Below the pieces are notes generated by a model, which ran no database searches, was not told the origin of the DNA, and saw only the letters and a program-made list of their open reading frames with translations. A stretch of DNA of 64,000 bases from Myxococcus fulvus (GTDB lineage Bacteria; Myxococcota; Myxococcia; Myxococcales; Myxococcaceae): the NCBI RefSeq assembly GCF_900111765.1, contig NZ_FOIB01000002.1, forward strand, positions 620,001 to 684,000, written 5' to 3'. Position numbers and translations under genes: made by a program. Below, piece by piece: positions 10,410 through 20,299 of the stretch. The stretch's first letter is position 1. Each line of letters begins with the position of its first letter.

Positions 10410-12278
10410 ATGTCACGAATGCGTCATTTGCTGGTGATGGGAAGCACGGCCTGTCTGGCTTTCCTGTCGGGTTGCTCGTCCGGCCCTCGCGACGAGCAGG
10501 CGGTGGACTTCGGTCGCACGCTGCAGGGGCTCGGGGACTCCAGCCGGCTGTCCAAGGCGGAGTGGACGACCTACCTGAGCGACGAGCGCTACGTCCAGGG
10601 GCTCACCAAGCCGGATGTGCGCATCCGACTGAACATGGCGGACCCGGCGCAGTATCGCTTCGCCCGGTCGCGCCTGAAGCTGGCCGGCAAGACCGCCGAG
10701 AACTCGCCCTACCTCTTCGAGGCCATCGAGCAGCGGCGCCGAGACCACGTGGCCAAGGGGTACAAGGCGGGCCATGCGGCCGAGGACGAGCTCGCCTCGG
10801 CGACCACGTCGAGCATCCGGGAGATACATGCACTGGAGATGTCCAGCTCGGGTGACTACACCCCCGAGCCCAATGATGGGCGCGCCACCGCCATCTCCAC
10901 CTACCCTGGAGGCTCGTACTACACGTACACGGACACCACGTTCTCGGACGTGTCGGGCTACCCGCTGGGCGACCTGGCCTGGGTGGAGCACTTCGACAGC
11001 GGGAAGAACGTGGCGGTCAGCGCCCTGGCAGACCTGTCGAGGACCAGCATCAAGCGCTACCGGGTCTCCACCTACAAGGCGGAGGACACGGTGAACGGCT
11101 TCACCGACTCCTTCCAGTTCACCGAGTTCGGCTCGGAGGTGGGCACCGCCGGCAACAACCAGGAGCGGCCCATGTTGTCCGGGCTGACGGTCCAGGCCCC
11201 CAAGGACCTGGTGCTCAACGACGGCGTCATCTCCGTGTGCCTCAACCGGACCTGGACGGGGGACTGCGATTACAACCTGACCGGCATCGGTTACGCCGTC
11301 AAGCTGCCGCTCAAGGGGCAGGTCTCCGTCAGCAGCAATCACATCTTCGACGAGGCGACCATCAACCGGTACAAGGCCGAGACGCTCGCCGGCGGGACAG
11401 GTGACAGGTACGGCTTCCTCAAGCTCATCCTCACCAACGACGGTGGAGGCTGTGACCTCACCGACAGCAATGTGAGAGAGGCCAAGATGTCCCAGTTCTG
11501 GAGCCGGGTCTCCCTGAGCACCAACAAGAAGACCTTCTATTGGGACCTGACCGATACCTACGCCGCCCTCTTCGATGACGACTGCCGGCAGATGCAGGAC
11601 GAGGTGAAGCTCACCGCGAAGATCATCCTCCCGCTCGTCGAGCCGGTGGCGGACTCGAAGCCCTACCAGTCCTCGGTCACCCTGAGCACCGCGAGGCCGG
11701 ACATCCGCCTCGACTACACCTTCCCGAAGATCACCGTCACCAACAGCTGCCTGGCCGAGGGGACGCAAATCGAGCTGGCCGAGGGCTCCGCGACGCCCAT
11801 CGAGAGCGTCAAGATTGGAGACAAGGTCAACCACCCGGAGCGGCCCGCGCTCACCGTCATGGACACGGCCGTCGGCGTGGAGACGGTGCCCATGGTGCGC
11901 ATCCGCAGCGAGGCCGGCCACTCCCTGCTGATGACCGAGATGCACCCCATCCAGGTGATGGCGCGCGGCATGGTCCAGGCCCGCTTCCTCAAGCAGGGGG
12001 ACGTGGTGCTGACCCGGAAGGGCCCCAGCAAGCTCGTCGAGGTCCGCCGCGAGCCGTTCGCCGGCAAGGTCTACAACGTCAAGGTCGGCTCGGACGCGGA
12101 GAAGCTGGCGCTCGGCGCGGACCAGACCACCGTGTATGCCAATGGCTTCCTGGTCGGTGACGGGCAGATTCAGAGGAAGTACGAGACGCTCGCCATGACC
12201 CAGAAGGACGGCAACGTGCTCGCGAAGCTGCCTCGCAAGTGGCACCGCGACTACGTGATGGCCGCCAAGCGCAGGTAG
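10410..12278 (+). CDS. Lipoprotein with C-terminal Hint (hedgehog/intein-type) domain
   Basis: The 622-aa protein starts at ATG 10410, preceded by GAGGAGGAAG. The signal MSRMRHLLVMGSTACLAF ends in a lipobox (LSGC). The central part of about 430 residues is not recognised. From about residue 445 a Hint domain is apparent: an initiating Cys (NSCLAEGTQIELAEGS), SVKIGDKV, a TxxHP block (LMTEMHPIQV) and VYNVKV followed by VYANGFLVGDG. Hint domains self-cleave in inteins, hedgehog and bacterial secreted proteins. The usual terminal His-Asn of the splice site is not seen, so cleavage at the Cys rather than splicing is more likely. The upstream protease gene is only 29 bp away, which suggests co-expression. 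Confidence 0.8.
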   Translation: MSRMRHLLVMGSTACLAFLSGCSSGPRDEQAVDFGRTLQGLGDSSRLSKAEWTTYLSDERYVQGLTKPDVRIRLNMADPAQYRFARSRLKLAGKTAENSPYLFEAIEQRRRDHVAKGYKAGHAAEDELASATTSSIREIHALEMSSSGDYTPEPNDGRATAISTYPGGSYYTYTDTTFSDVSGYPLGDLAWVEHFDSGKNVAVSALADLSRTSIKRYRVSTYKAEDTVNGFTDSFQFTEFGSEVGTAGNNQERPMLSGLTVQAPKDLVLNDGVISVCLNRTWTGDCDYNLTGIGYAVKLPLKGQVSVSSNHIFDEATINRYKAETLAGGTGDRYGFLKLILTNDGGGCDLTDSNVREAKMSQFWSRVSLSTNKKTFYWDLTDTYAALFDDDCRQMQDEVKLTAKIILPLVEPVADSKPYQSSVTLSTARPDIRLDYTFPKITVTNSCLAEGTQIELAEGSATPIESVKIGDKVNHPERPALTVMDTAVGVETVPMVRIRSEAGHSLLMTEMHPIQVMARGMVQARFLKQGDVVLTRKGPSKLVEVRREPFAGKVYNVKVGSDAEKLALGADQTTVYANGFLVGDGQIQRKYETLAMTQKDGNVLAKLPRKWHRDYVMAAKRR

Positions 12279-12318
12279 GCCGCCGTATCCAGTCCCCGGG
12301 CGCGGATGAGGTCGGTCC

Positions 12319-12346
12319 GCGCCGGCCCGAACCGGCCACCCGGCGC
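12319..12346 (+). terminator. GC-rich hairpin after the Hint lipoprotein gene
   Basis: GCGCCGG at 12319-12325 pairs with CCGGCGC at 12340-12346, with further self-complementary GGCC in the loop. It lies 41 bp after the stop and before the next start. No T-run is present. Confidence 0.4.
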
Positions 12347-12426
12347 ACGTCGCGCCGAGGTGGCCATGCCCGTTGTCGTCTCCTCATTCCGACCTGCTTT
12401 TTCGCTCAACGCGACGGAGTCACCTG

Positions 12427-15400
12427 ATGCACATGCGCCCTGCTCTGTTGTCCGCGTTCCTCGTGGCCCTGGTCGTCGCCTGCAGTGACACCCCGCCCCC
12501 CCAGGTCGGACCCACGCCAAGCCTCCAGCCCGCGCGCTCCCGGGACGAGGCGCGGGCGGAGCGCGAGCGCGTCGCGCGCCAGCAGCGGGTGGCGAAGGGG
12601 AGCGCGTCGCTCGCCCCCACGCCCGCGCAGTTGGACGAACGGGCCCAGGCCCTGGCCCAGTCCCTGGACATCGGCGCGAGGCTGACGAGCGTCCAGCTCA
12701 GCGCGCCCGAGCTGGAGGGGGCGCTCGCCGGAGCCTCCTTCGGCGACATCAAGCCCCGAAAGGGCACCTCGCTGGCCGTCATGAGCACCGGCCACATCAA
12801 CAGCGACAACAACCTGCCCGAGCCTGGTTGGGACTACGGGCCCACCGGGGAGGAGGGGGACGTCGTCACCCTCACCCTCACGCTCAACGTTCCCGTGGGC
12901 GTCAACCGCCTGTCGTTCGACTACCGCTTCCTGAGCGCCGAGTCCCCGGAGTACATCGGCACCCAGTTCAACGACCAGTTCACCGCCGTCGTCCGGGACG
13001 ATTCGGGCAGGCGCGTCCGCGTCGTCGAGGAGGCCTCGGTCAACAGCTCGCACTTCTTCGATGCCTCGGAGACGCGCGCCAAGAACACGAAGTTCGACAA
13101 GCTGCTCGCGGACGACCCCGCCGGCACCGACTACTTCCCGACCAGCTATCCCCCCAGGACCCCCACCTTCCCGGACGCGGGCATCACCGACTTCAAGATC
13201 GTCCACGTCCCCGTCATTCCAGGCGAGGTCGTCATCGAGTTCTCCATCCGCGACGTGGGCGACGGCATCTTCGACTCCACGGTGGTGCTCGACAACCTGC
13301 GCGTCTCCAGCCTGGAGGTCATCAACCCCAACCCCGCGCTCGTCGTCCAGGAGCACGGCACCGTGGAGACGGACCCGGTGAAGCTCTCCACCCCCGCGCT
13401 GGACGGCAAGCGCATCCTCTCCGTGGCGGCGGACGGAGCCACCCAACTGCTGCTGCGCGCCCAGGTCCCCGGCCCCGGCAGGATGGACTTCACCCTGATG
13501 AACGTCACCACGCTGGTCAACGGCGGGGTCGGCGCGCTGGGGAGCAGCACCCAGGCCGTCACCGTCAACGTGGAGGCCCTTCCCGGGTATCAGGGCGAGT
13601 ATTACGCCTTCGCCTTGTACACCAGCCCCGAGGACTTCAACGACGGGGCCTCCGCGGACAAGAGCGAACGGACCGTGCAGCTCTCCACGCGGTTCACCCC
13701 CCAGACGGGCACGGGCTACGAGGACACCTACGAGCTGTCGGTGGTGCGTCCGCCCGTGGTCGCAATCCACGACATCTGGTCCAACTGCCTCACCTGGAAC
13801 GAGCATGCGGAGATCTCCACGAACGCGCTCTTCAACGTCACCTGCGCCGACTACTCCGCCACCAACTCCGCGAGCATGGACCACGCGGTCAACAAGGAAG
13901 TCCTCGGCAAGGCCATCGACGAGGCGCTGAGCGAAGCGCGCGACAAGGACATCGCCGTCACCCAGGTGGAGGTGCTCGCGCATGGCATGGGCGGACTCAT
14001 GGCGCGCCGCTATGTGGACGGGCTCAACTACAAGAGCGCCTCCAACCTCAACGCGGGAACGGTCAACCGGCTCATCACCCTGAACACCCCCCACCTGGGC
14101 TCGCGCATCGCCGACGAGCTCAAGAAGGTGAAGGACAAGCTGCTGGCGCTGGACGGAGGCGTCGACGGAGAGCAATGGCAGAAGTTCAACAACACCCTGC
14201 AGGACGCGGGCATCCGGGTCTCGGGCCCCCTGGGCGGTGCCATCGACGAGCTGCGGACGGACAGCGGCATCATCACCAGCCTCAAGACCACGCCCGTCCC
14301 CTCCCACATCATGTTCAGCCGCGGCGGCCTGGCGGTGGACCGGAACGCAAGCACACCGCTGCTCACGCCTTTCACCACCGCGCTCTACACCAACATGGAG
14401 TTCCTGCATCCCATGTGGGACGGCACGGACGCGTCGGCCGCGGTCAAGCGGACGCTCATCCTCGGAGCGAACAGCAAGATCTTCTGCACCGATGACCATG
14501 ACCTGTTCCTGGCCGAGGCCGAACAGTTCAGCGGCGACGCGGGCACGGCCGTGTCCCCCTTCTTCGTGAGTCGCACCAACAAGGAGACGGAGCACTTCAT
14601 GGTCCCGACCGACGTGGCCCACCACGTCAAGATCGAGACGCTGCTCAACAGCCCCGTTCGCGGCCCGCTGTTCGCTCCATCCCTGCTGGCGCCATCCCTG
14701 GTGCCCCCAAGAGCGCGCTGCGCCGGCGGCGCCTTCGCTCCCTCGGGCGGCACGCTCGCCCCCCAGAGCGAGGACGACGACCCGCTGCTCGAGCACCGCG
14801 AGCCCACGCCGACGGAGCTGGAGCTCCAGGAGGTCCTGGCACTGGCCGGAGGCCTGCGAATCACCTCACCCGCGCCGGGCGCCGTCGTGACGCCGGGGAG
14901 CACCATCACCGTCGCCGTGGAGGCCACGGGCGGCTTCGTGCCGGAGGCGCTGCTCATCGTGGCGGATGGCCACGTGGTGCGCCACGAAGGCATGCCGCTG
15001 AAGGTCCAGGTCCAGATCCCGCCCAAGGCGCTGGGCGGCATCACCCTCTTCGCCACCGGAATCGCGCTGAACGGAGAGATTCAACAGTCGAGCGCGGTGT
15101 CGCTCACCGTGTCCTCCTCGGCGGTGGTGACCTCGCTGTCCGTACTCAACGGGGACGCCCACATCCGCGGCGTGGGCAAGACGAGCAACCTCGTCGTCGT
15201 CGGCGCCTTCACGGACGGCGTCAAGCGGGACGTCACCCGGGCGACCACGGGGACCATCTACTCGACCTCCAATCCCAGCGTCGCCGTGGTGAGCCCGGAT
15301 GGCGTGGTGACGGGCGTGGGCCCGGGCCTTGCGACCATCGTCGTGCGCAACACCACCATCGCCACCAGCGTCACCGTGGCGGTGAAGGAGGGCACCACCG

Positions 15401-16164
15401 CCCAATGCCTGGAGGTCCGGCTGGGGGACTACAACCTCTTCGTGCTCGAGGACTATCGCCAGGGCGTGGACGTGGGCGGCAGGGTCGCCGCCGGCGGCAA
15501 CATCCTCCTGGACGCCTTCCGGGTCGGCTGGAAGCTCCCCGCGACGGAGACCGCCAACGTGCTGGTGGCCGGCAATGACATGAGGCTCCAGAACGGGACG
15601 GTCTGGGGGAGCGCCCGCTACGGAGGGAACCTGACCACCGTGGGGCCCGTCATCTTCCAGCGAGGCAATGCCGCGCGGGGCATGCCCATCGACTTCGTCG
15701 CGCGGGGCGAGGCCCTTCGCACCCTCTCCGGCCACTTGAAGGCCCTGCCCGCCAACGGCACCACCACCCTGGAGAGCTGGGGCGGCGTCCTGTTGAAGGG
15801 AACATCACCCAAGGTCAACGTCTTCAACGTGCCTTCAACCGCCTTCGCCTCCGCAACGCTGCTCTCCATCGACGCGCCCGCCAACTCGCTGGTGGTCATC
15901 AACGTGAGCGGCACCACGGCGCGCTTCACCAACTTCGGTCACGTCTTCGCGGGCGGCATCGACGAGACAGGCGTACTCTTCAACCTCCCGGATGCGACCA
16001 GCCTCACCGCCTTCGATTATGGTTTCTACGGTACAGTCCTTGCACCACGCGCACACGTCGCCTTCAGTGATGGGAGCTGGGTGGGCAGCATCTACGCGCG
16101 CTCGATGACAGGCAATGCGGTTGGCCATATCAACAACCTGCGGGATACTGACATCTGTCCGTAG
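12427..16164 (+). CDS. Giant lipoprotein: choice-of-anchor L, lipase-like fold, Ig-like and choice-of-anchor A domains
   Basis: The 1245-aa product starts at ATG 12427 (or 12433) after GGAG. The signal ends in a lipobox (LVVAC). Domains in order: a choice-of-anchor L-like beta domain (about residues 100-300, GASFGDIKPRKG and following), an alpha/beta-hydrolase section (about 440-680, VVAIHDIW and AHGMGGLMARR), an Ig-like Big_2 stretch (about 900-990, ending VTGVGPGLATIVV), and a C-terminal choice-of-anchor A domain (about 1000-1245, LGDYNLFVLEDY then GRVAAGGNI). The hydrolase elbow reads AHGMGG where active lipases have GHSMGG: the nucleophile serine is glycine (residue 520), so it is probably not an active esterase. 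It is presumably an exposed binding or adhesive protein. M36 protease follows 48 bp downstream. Confidence 0.82.
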   Translation: MHMRPALLSAFLVALVVACSDTPPPQVGPTPSLQPARSRDEARAERERVARQQRVAKGSASLAPTPAQLDERAQALAQSLDIGARLTSVQLSAPELEGALAGASFGDIKPRKGTSLAVMSTGHINSDNNLPEPGWDYGPTGEEGDVVTLTLTLNVPVGVNRLSFDYRFLSAESPEYIGTQFNDQFTAVVRDDSGRRVRVVEEASVNSSHFFDASETRAKNTKFDKLLADDPAGTDYFPTSYPPRTPTFPDAGITDFKIVHVPVIPGEVVIEFSIRDVGDGIFDSTVVLDNLRVSSLEVINPNPALVVQEHGTVETDPVKLSTPALDGKRILSVAADGATQLLLRAQVPGPGRMDFTLMNVTTLVNGGVGALGSSTQAVTVNVEALPGYQGEYYAFALYTSPEDFNDGASADKSERTVQLSTRFTPQTGTGYEDTYELSVVRPPVVAIHDIWSNCLTWNEHAEISTNALFNVTCADYSATNSASMDHAVNKEVLGKAIDEALSEARDKDIAVTQVEVLAHGMGGLMARRYVDGLNYKSASNLNAGTVNRLITLNTPHLGSRIADELKKVKDKLLALDGGVDGEQWQKFNNTLQDAGIRVSGPLGGAIDELRTDSGIITSLKTTPVPSHIMFSRGGLAVDRNASTPLLTPFTTALYTNMEFLHPMWDGTDASAAVKRTLILGANSKIFCTDDHDLFLAEAEQFSGDAGTAVSPFFVSRTNKETEHFMVPTDVAHHVKIETLLNSPVRGPLFAPSLLAPSLVPPRARCAGGAFAPSGGTLAPQSEDDDPLLEHREPTPTELELQEVLALAGGLRITSPAPGAVVTPGSTITVAVEATGGFVPEALLIVADGHVVRHEGMPLKVQVQIPPKALGGITLFATGIALNGEIQQSSAVSLTVSSSAVVTSLSVLNGDAHIRGVGKTSNLVVVGAFTDGVKRDVTRATTGTIYSTSNPSVAVVSPDGVVTGVGPGLATIVVRNTTIATSVTVAVKEGTTAQCLEVRLGDYNLFVLEDYRQGVDVGGRVAAGGNILLDAFRVGWKLPATETANVLVAGNDMRLQNGTVWGSARYGGNLTTVGPVIFQRGNAARGMPIDFVARGEALRTLSGHLKALPANGTTTLESWGGVLLKGTSPKVNVFNVPSTAFASATLLSIDAPANSLVVINVSGTTARFTNFGHVFAGGIDETGVLFNLPDATSLTAFDYGFYGTVLAPRAHVAFSDGSWVGSIYARSMTGNAVGHINNLRDTDICP

Positions 16165-16212
16165 GGCCGGAGCGCTCGTCCGCGTGACGGGCGCGAACCC
16201 GTGGGGGGTCAA

Positions 16213-19200
16213 GTGGCCAAGAGTCCTGTGCGCGGTGTGACCACCGTGGTTTCCCTGATGCTCTTCGCGGGGTGCGCGGTGGAGCCGCTCACGGACGCCA
16301 CCGGCCCCCTGCGGTCAGCGACAGGAAATGGGACGACCCCGGGCGCCTCCGTGAGCATCCTGTCACGGGACGAGGCCCGGGGCGTCCCCACCGTGGTCTG
16401 GGTGGAGCCGGGCGCGGAGGCGGCGGCGCCAATCCATGGCACGCCCGAGGCCGCCGCCTGGGGGTATCTGGAACGACACGCGTCTTTGTATGGCTTGACG
16501 CCCGAGGACCTGGGCGCGGTCTACGTCCACCGCGTCCACGACGTGGGGCGCGGTGGCATCAGCGTGCTGTTCCGGCAGCGCGTCGCGGGACTGGAGGTGC
16601 TGCGAGGCGAGCTCAAGGTGCTGATGACCCGTCGGCTGGAGCTGGTGGGGTTCACCGGCAATCTGCACGGCGGGGTGGAGGCCGCCCAGAGCCAATCCCT
16701 CACATCCGATGACGGCCAGGGCTTCCGGTACGCGCCCGCCAGCGCGGTGCTGCGGGCCCTGGAGGACCTGTATGGTGTCTCGCTCTCGAGCACCGTCCGG
16801 GAGGTCAGCCAGCTCCACGCGCGGCGGCAGCGCTTCGACCTCGCGCCGGGCGAGGTGGACACGCCTTCCGCCATCTCCCTGGTGACGCCGGCGAGTCTGA
16901 CGCGTGTCTACCATTCCGTCGCGGGGCGCCTGGTGCCCGCGTATGTGATGGACGTCCTCGCCGAGCGGCCGGGAGACCCACGCCCCCGTGGGTATGAGTA
17001 TGTCGTGGACGCGAACGACGGCCGCGTCCTGGAGCGGCGCAATCGCATCTCGAGCGAGGTATTCTCCTATCGGGTCTGGGCGGAGCCGGATGGCACGCCG
17101 GGGGATTCACCCCTGGTCGACTTGTCGCCCCACGACACGGGACTTCCGCAGACGCCGGAGCGGGGCTTCAGCCAGCCCATCCAGGTCCAGGTGGAGGGCC
17201 TGACCCACCCCGATGGCACGGTGGACCCGTGGCTGGCCCCGAACGCGACGCTCACGTCGGGCAACAACGTCTGGGCCTACGCGGACCACCAGGACCCAGA
17301 CGGCTACTCGGAGGGCAGTGACATCCAGGCCTCCGTGACGCCCGGCACCCGGGAGTTCAGCGCGGAGTATCAGCCGGGCCTCGAGCCCCTCGAGCCCCAG
17401 AGCCAGACGGTCGCCTCCATCGTCCAGCTCTTCTACACGACCAACTGGCTCCACGATGACTACTACCCGGCGGGCTTCGACGAGGCGGCGGGCAATGCCC
17501 AGGTGGACAACCGGGGACGTGGCGGCGTGGGCGGGGACGTCCTGCTGGCCGAGGCCCAGAACCAGGGCAGGGACCCCGAGGCGCGCAACAATGCCTTCGC
17601 CTACGTCCCCGCGGACGGACAGTCCCCGAAGCTGGAGCTGTTCCTGTGGCAGACGCGCGAGGAGCGCGGGCTCACCGTCCCCGGACAGCCCCGGTACACC
17701 ACGGGCGGGGCGGAGTTCGGGTTGCGGCGCTTCGAGCGGACCGGACGGCTGGTGCTGGCGGAGGACGGCGCCGAGCCGCGGCTCGATGGATGCGATGCGA
17801 TTGAGAACGACGTGACGGGGGCCATCGTCCTGGTGGAGCGTGGCAACTGCAACTACGAGGTCAAGGCGGTGAACGCCGAGGCCGCCGGGGCCGCCGGGCT
17901 CATCGTCATCAACCACACCCCGGGCGCCCCTGCGCCGGACATGCGCGACGTGGACCCCGCGCTCCACACCGACCTGCCGACGCTGTCCATCACCTTCGAG
18001 GACGGCGAGGCCCTCAAGACGCTGCTCGCGAGCACCGCCGTCTCCGGCACCATGGACCGCGCCCCCATCGTCGAGCGGGACGGCGCCCTGGACAACACCA
18101 TCGTCGCGCACGAGTGGGGCCACGTCCTCTTCCACCGGCTGGTGGGCTGCGACACGCCGCAATGCCGGGCCTTGAGCGAGGGCTGGAGCGACTTCATCGC
18201 GCTCCACATGATGGTGCGCGATGGCGATGACCTCCAGGGCAGCTACGCCGTCGGAAGCTATGCGGCGCAGCTGCTCGGCCAGAGTCCGTATTACGGCGTG
18301 CGACGGGTGCCCTACTCGCGCGACTCCCGGAGGAACGCGCTGAAGCTCGGCCACATCGCCAACAGCGCCTCGCTCCCCACGCACCCCTGGCGGGACAACG
18401 GCATCGAGAACGCCGAGTCCCACAACGCCGGCGAGGTCTGGGCGTCCATGCTCCTGGAGGGCTACTTCGCGCTGCTCGACGCGACGAAAGGTGCCCAGCC
18501 GCGCATCCCCTCGTTCGAGGCGGCGCGGCGACGCATGGCGGACTACGTCGTCCACGCCATGGTCCAGACGCCCGACAACCCGACCTTCACCGAGCAACGC
18601 GATGCCCTGCTCATGGTCGCCGGAGCCCGGGACAAGGAGGACATGCGAGCCCTGGCGGAGGCCTTCGTCCGACGGGGCGCGGGCTCGTGCGCGGTGGCTC
18701 CGCCGCGCGCCTCGGTGGAGTTCGAGGACGTGGAGGAGTCCACCGCGCTGCAGGCCCACCTGCGCATCGTCTCCGCGCGGATGGAGCTGGTGCGCACGTG
18801 CGACGACGACAGCGTGCTCGACGCCTCCGAGTCGGCCCTGCTCACCATCACCCTCAAGAACGACAGCCCCGTGGCGCTGACGGACGTGGACGTGCAGGTC
18901 CGCAGTCCGGAGAAGGCGCTGCTCTTCCCCCGCGGCGCGACGCGTGAGGTGGACGGCCTGGCCCCGTTCCAGAGCATCGACCTGTCGATTCCCGTCGAGC
19001 TCGACGCCGCGCTGGCACAGTCACCCTCGGCGGCCTACGAGGTCGTCGTCACCAGCCCCCAGGCCTGCGAGCCCACCGTCACGTGGGCGAGGACCGCCCG
19101 CTTCAACTACGACCTGGGGCCGTCGCGGACGGACCGGGTCGAGGGCCACGCGACGACGTGGACCCCCGTGGTGCTGGGAGGGACCGCCGACCAGGCCTGG

Positions 19201-20202
19201 CGCATCGTCGATTCGCCGCTCGATTCAGGTGAGCGCCTCTGGTTCGCGAAGGACGGCTACGACTTCGCGGACACGGTGCTGCAGACGCCGGCGCTGGAGA
19301 TTCCAGAGGGCGGCCGGTTCGTGCTGCGCTTCGAGCACCGCCACGCGTTCGCGTACTGGAGGGACCCCGTCAATCCCTCCATCGTCCGGTACTGGAATGG
19401 CGGCGTCATCGAGCTGACCCGGGATGGCGGCGCGAGCTGGGAGGACGTCCAGTCACTCGTCGCCACCGGCTACAACGGGGTGCTCGACAACGAGACGGGC
19501 AATCGACTGGAGGACCGCGCGGCCTTCGTGGCCGAGAGCCCGGGATGGCCCGAGCGGCTCACGCCCGTCACCCTGGACTTCGGCACGCAGCTGGGCGGCG
19601 CCACCGTCAAGCTGCGCTTCCGCATGGGCTCCGCCTGGGTCTTCCAGGCGCATGGGTGGGAGCTCGACAACATCACCGTGGAGGGCACGCGGGCAGCGCC
19701 GTTCCTGGAGGTCATCCCCCAGGCGCGCACCTGCGCCCTGCTCGCACACGCGGGCGAGGAGCAGACCGTCTTCAGCGGCCAGGAGGTGACGCTCGATGGC
19801 TCGCGCAGCGACGACCCCCTCGACGCGGCGCTGAGCTACGCGTGGTCGCAGGTCGCCGGACCCGCGGTGGTCCTGAGCCAGGGCACGACGGCACACCCCC
19901 ACTTCACCGCGCCCCTCGTGGACGCGGAGACGGTGCTGGAGTTCGAGCTGGCCTTGAGCGTCCCCCACCAGTCACGCGCGGCGCGGGTCAAGGTGCGGGT
20001 CCTGCCTCCCGTCACGCAGCCGGACGCGGGGACACCCGACGCGGGCCCGCCCCCACCCGACGCGGGTGGACCGGACGGGGGCATCGTCGAGCCGCCCCAG
20101 CGCCCCGGGACGCACAGCTGCGCCTCGACGGGAGGCGGCGTGTCCCTGGGCCTCGTGGGCGCGCTGATGCTCCTCGCGGCCCGTCGCCGAAGGCCGGACT
20201 GA
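16213..20202 (+). CDS. M36 (fungalysin) metalloprotease with PA domain and MYXO-CTERM sorting tail
   Basis: About 1329 aa from GTG 16213, chosen because GGGGGG stands five bases upstream and the resulting N-terminus (KSPVRGVTTVVSLMLFAGC) is a clean lipoprotein-like signal; GTG 16201 is possible. The fungalysin N-terminal propeptide is followed by the peptidase domain with the zinc motif HEWGH (H633, E634, H637). A protease-associated (PA) domain is inserted before it (VLVERGNCNYEVKA ... AAGLIVINHTPG). Two beta-rich domains and a PDAGTPDAGPP linker lead to a C-terminal CASTGGG, a hydrophobic helix (LGLVGALMLLAA) and RRRR. That tail is the MYXO-CTERM signal, which is processed by myxosortase for anchoring at the cell surface. 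It is likely an extracellular protease for feeding or predation. Confidence 0.93.
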   Translation: MAKSPVRGVTTVVSLMLFAGCAVEPLTDATGPLRSATGNGTTPGASVSILSRDEARGVPTVVWVEPGAEAAAPIHGTPEAAAWGYLERHASLYGLTPEDLGAVYVHRVHDVGRGGISVLFRQRVAGLEVLRGELKVLMTRRLELVGFTGNLHGGVEAAQSQSLTSDDGQGFRYAPASAVLRALEDLYGVSLSSTVREVSQLHARRQRFDLAPGEVDTPSAISLVTPASLTRVYHSVAGRLVPAYVMDVLAERPGDPRPRGYEYVVDANDGRVLERRNRISSEVFSYRVWAEPDGTPGDSPLVDLSPHDTGLPQTPERGFSQPIQVQVEGLTHPDGTVDPWLAPNATLTSGNNVWAYADHQDPDGYSEGSDIQASVTPGTREFSAEYQPGLEPLEPQSQTVASIVQLFYTTNWLHDDYYPAGFDEAAGNAQVDNRGRGGVGGDVLLAEAQNQGRDPEARNNAFAYVPADGQSPKLELFLWQTREERGLTVPGQPRYTTGGAEFGLRRFERTGRLVLAEDGAEPRLDGCDAIENDVTGAIVLVERGNCNYEVKAVNAEAAGAAGLIVINHTPGAPAPDMRDVDPALHTDLPTLSITFEDGEALKTLLASTAVSGTMDRAPIVERDGALDNTIVAHEWGHVLFHRLVGCDTPQCRALSEGWSDFIALHMMVRDGDDLQGSYAVGSYAAQLLGQSPYYGVRRVPYSRDSRRNALKLGHIANSASLPTHPWRDNGIENAESHNAGEVWASMLLEGYFALLDATKGAQPRIPSFEAARRRMADYVVHAMVQTPDNPTFTEQRDALLMVAGARDKEDMRALAEAFVRRGAGSCAVAPPRASVEFEDVEESTALQAHLRIVSARMELVRTCDDDSVLDASESALLTITLKNDSPVALTDVDVQVRSPEKALLFPRGATREVDGLAPFQSIDLSIPVELDAALAQSPSAAYEVVVTSPQACEPTVTWARTARFNYDLGPSRTDRVEGHATTWTPVVLGGTADQAWRIVDSPLDSGERLWFAKDGYDFADTVLQTPALEIPEGGRFVLRFEHRHAFAYWRDPVNPSIVRYWNGGVIELTRDGGASWEDVQSLVATGYNGVLDNETGNRLEDRAAFVAESPGWPERLTPVTLDFGTQLGGATVKLRFRMGSAWVFQAHGWELDNITVEGTRAAPFLEVIPQARTCALLAHAGEEQTVFSGQEVTLDGSRSDDPLDAALSYAWSQVAGPAVVLSQGTTAHPHFTAPLVDAETVLEFELALSVPHQSRAARVKVRVLPPVTQPDAGTPDAGPPPPDAGGPDGGIVEPPQRPGTHSCASTGGGVSLGLVGALMLLAARRRRPD

Positions 20203-20299
20203 GGCCCCTCTTCCGAAGCAGCCGAGCGGGCGAGCGCGGGATTTCCCGAGCCGTCGATTGGGCAGGGGCGGGGGTGTCCACTACACTCGCGCCCGCCCC

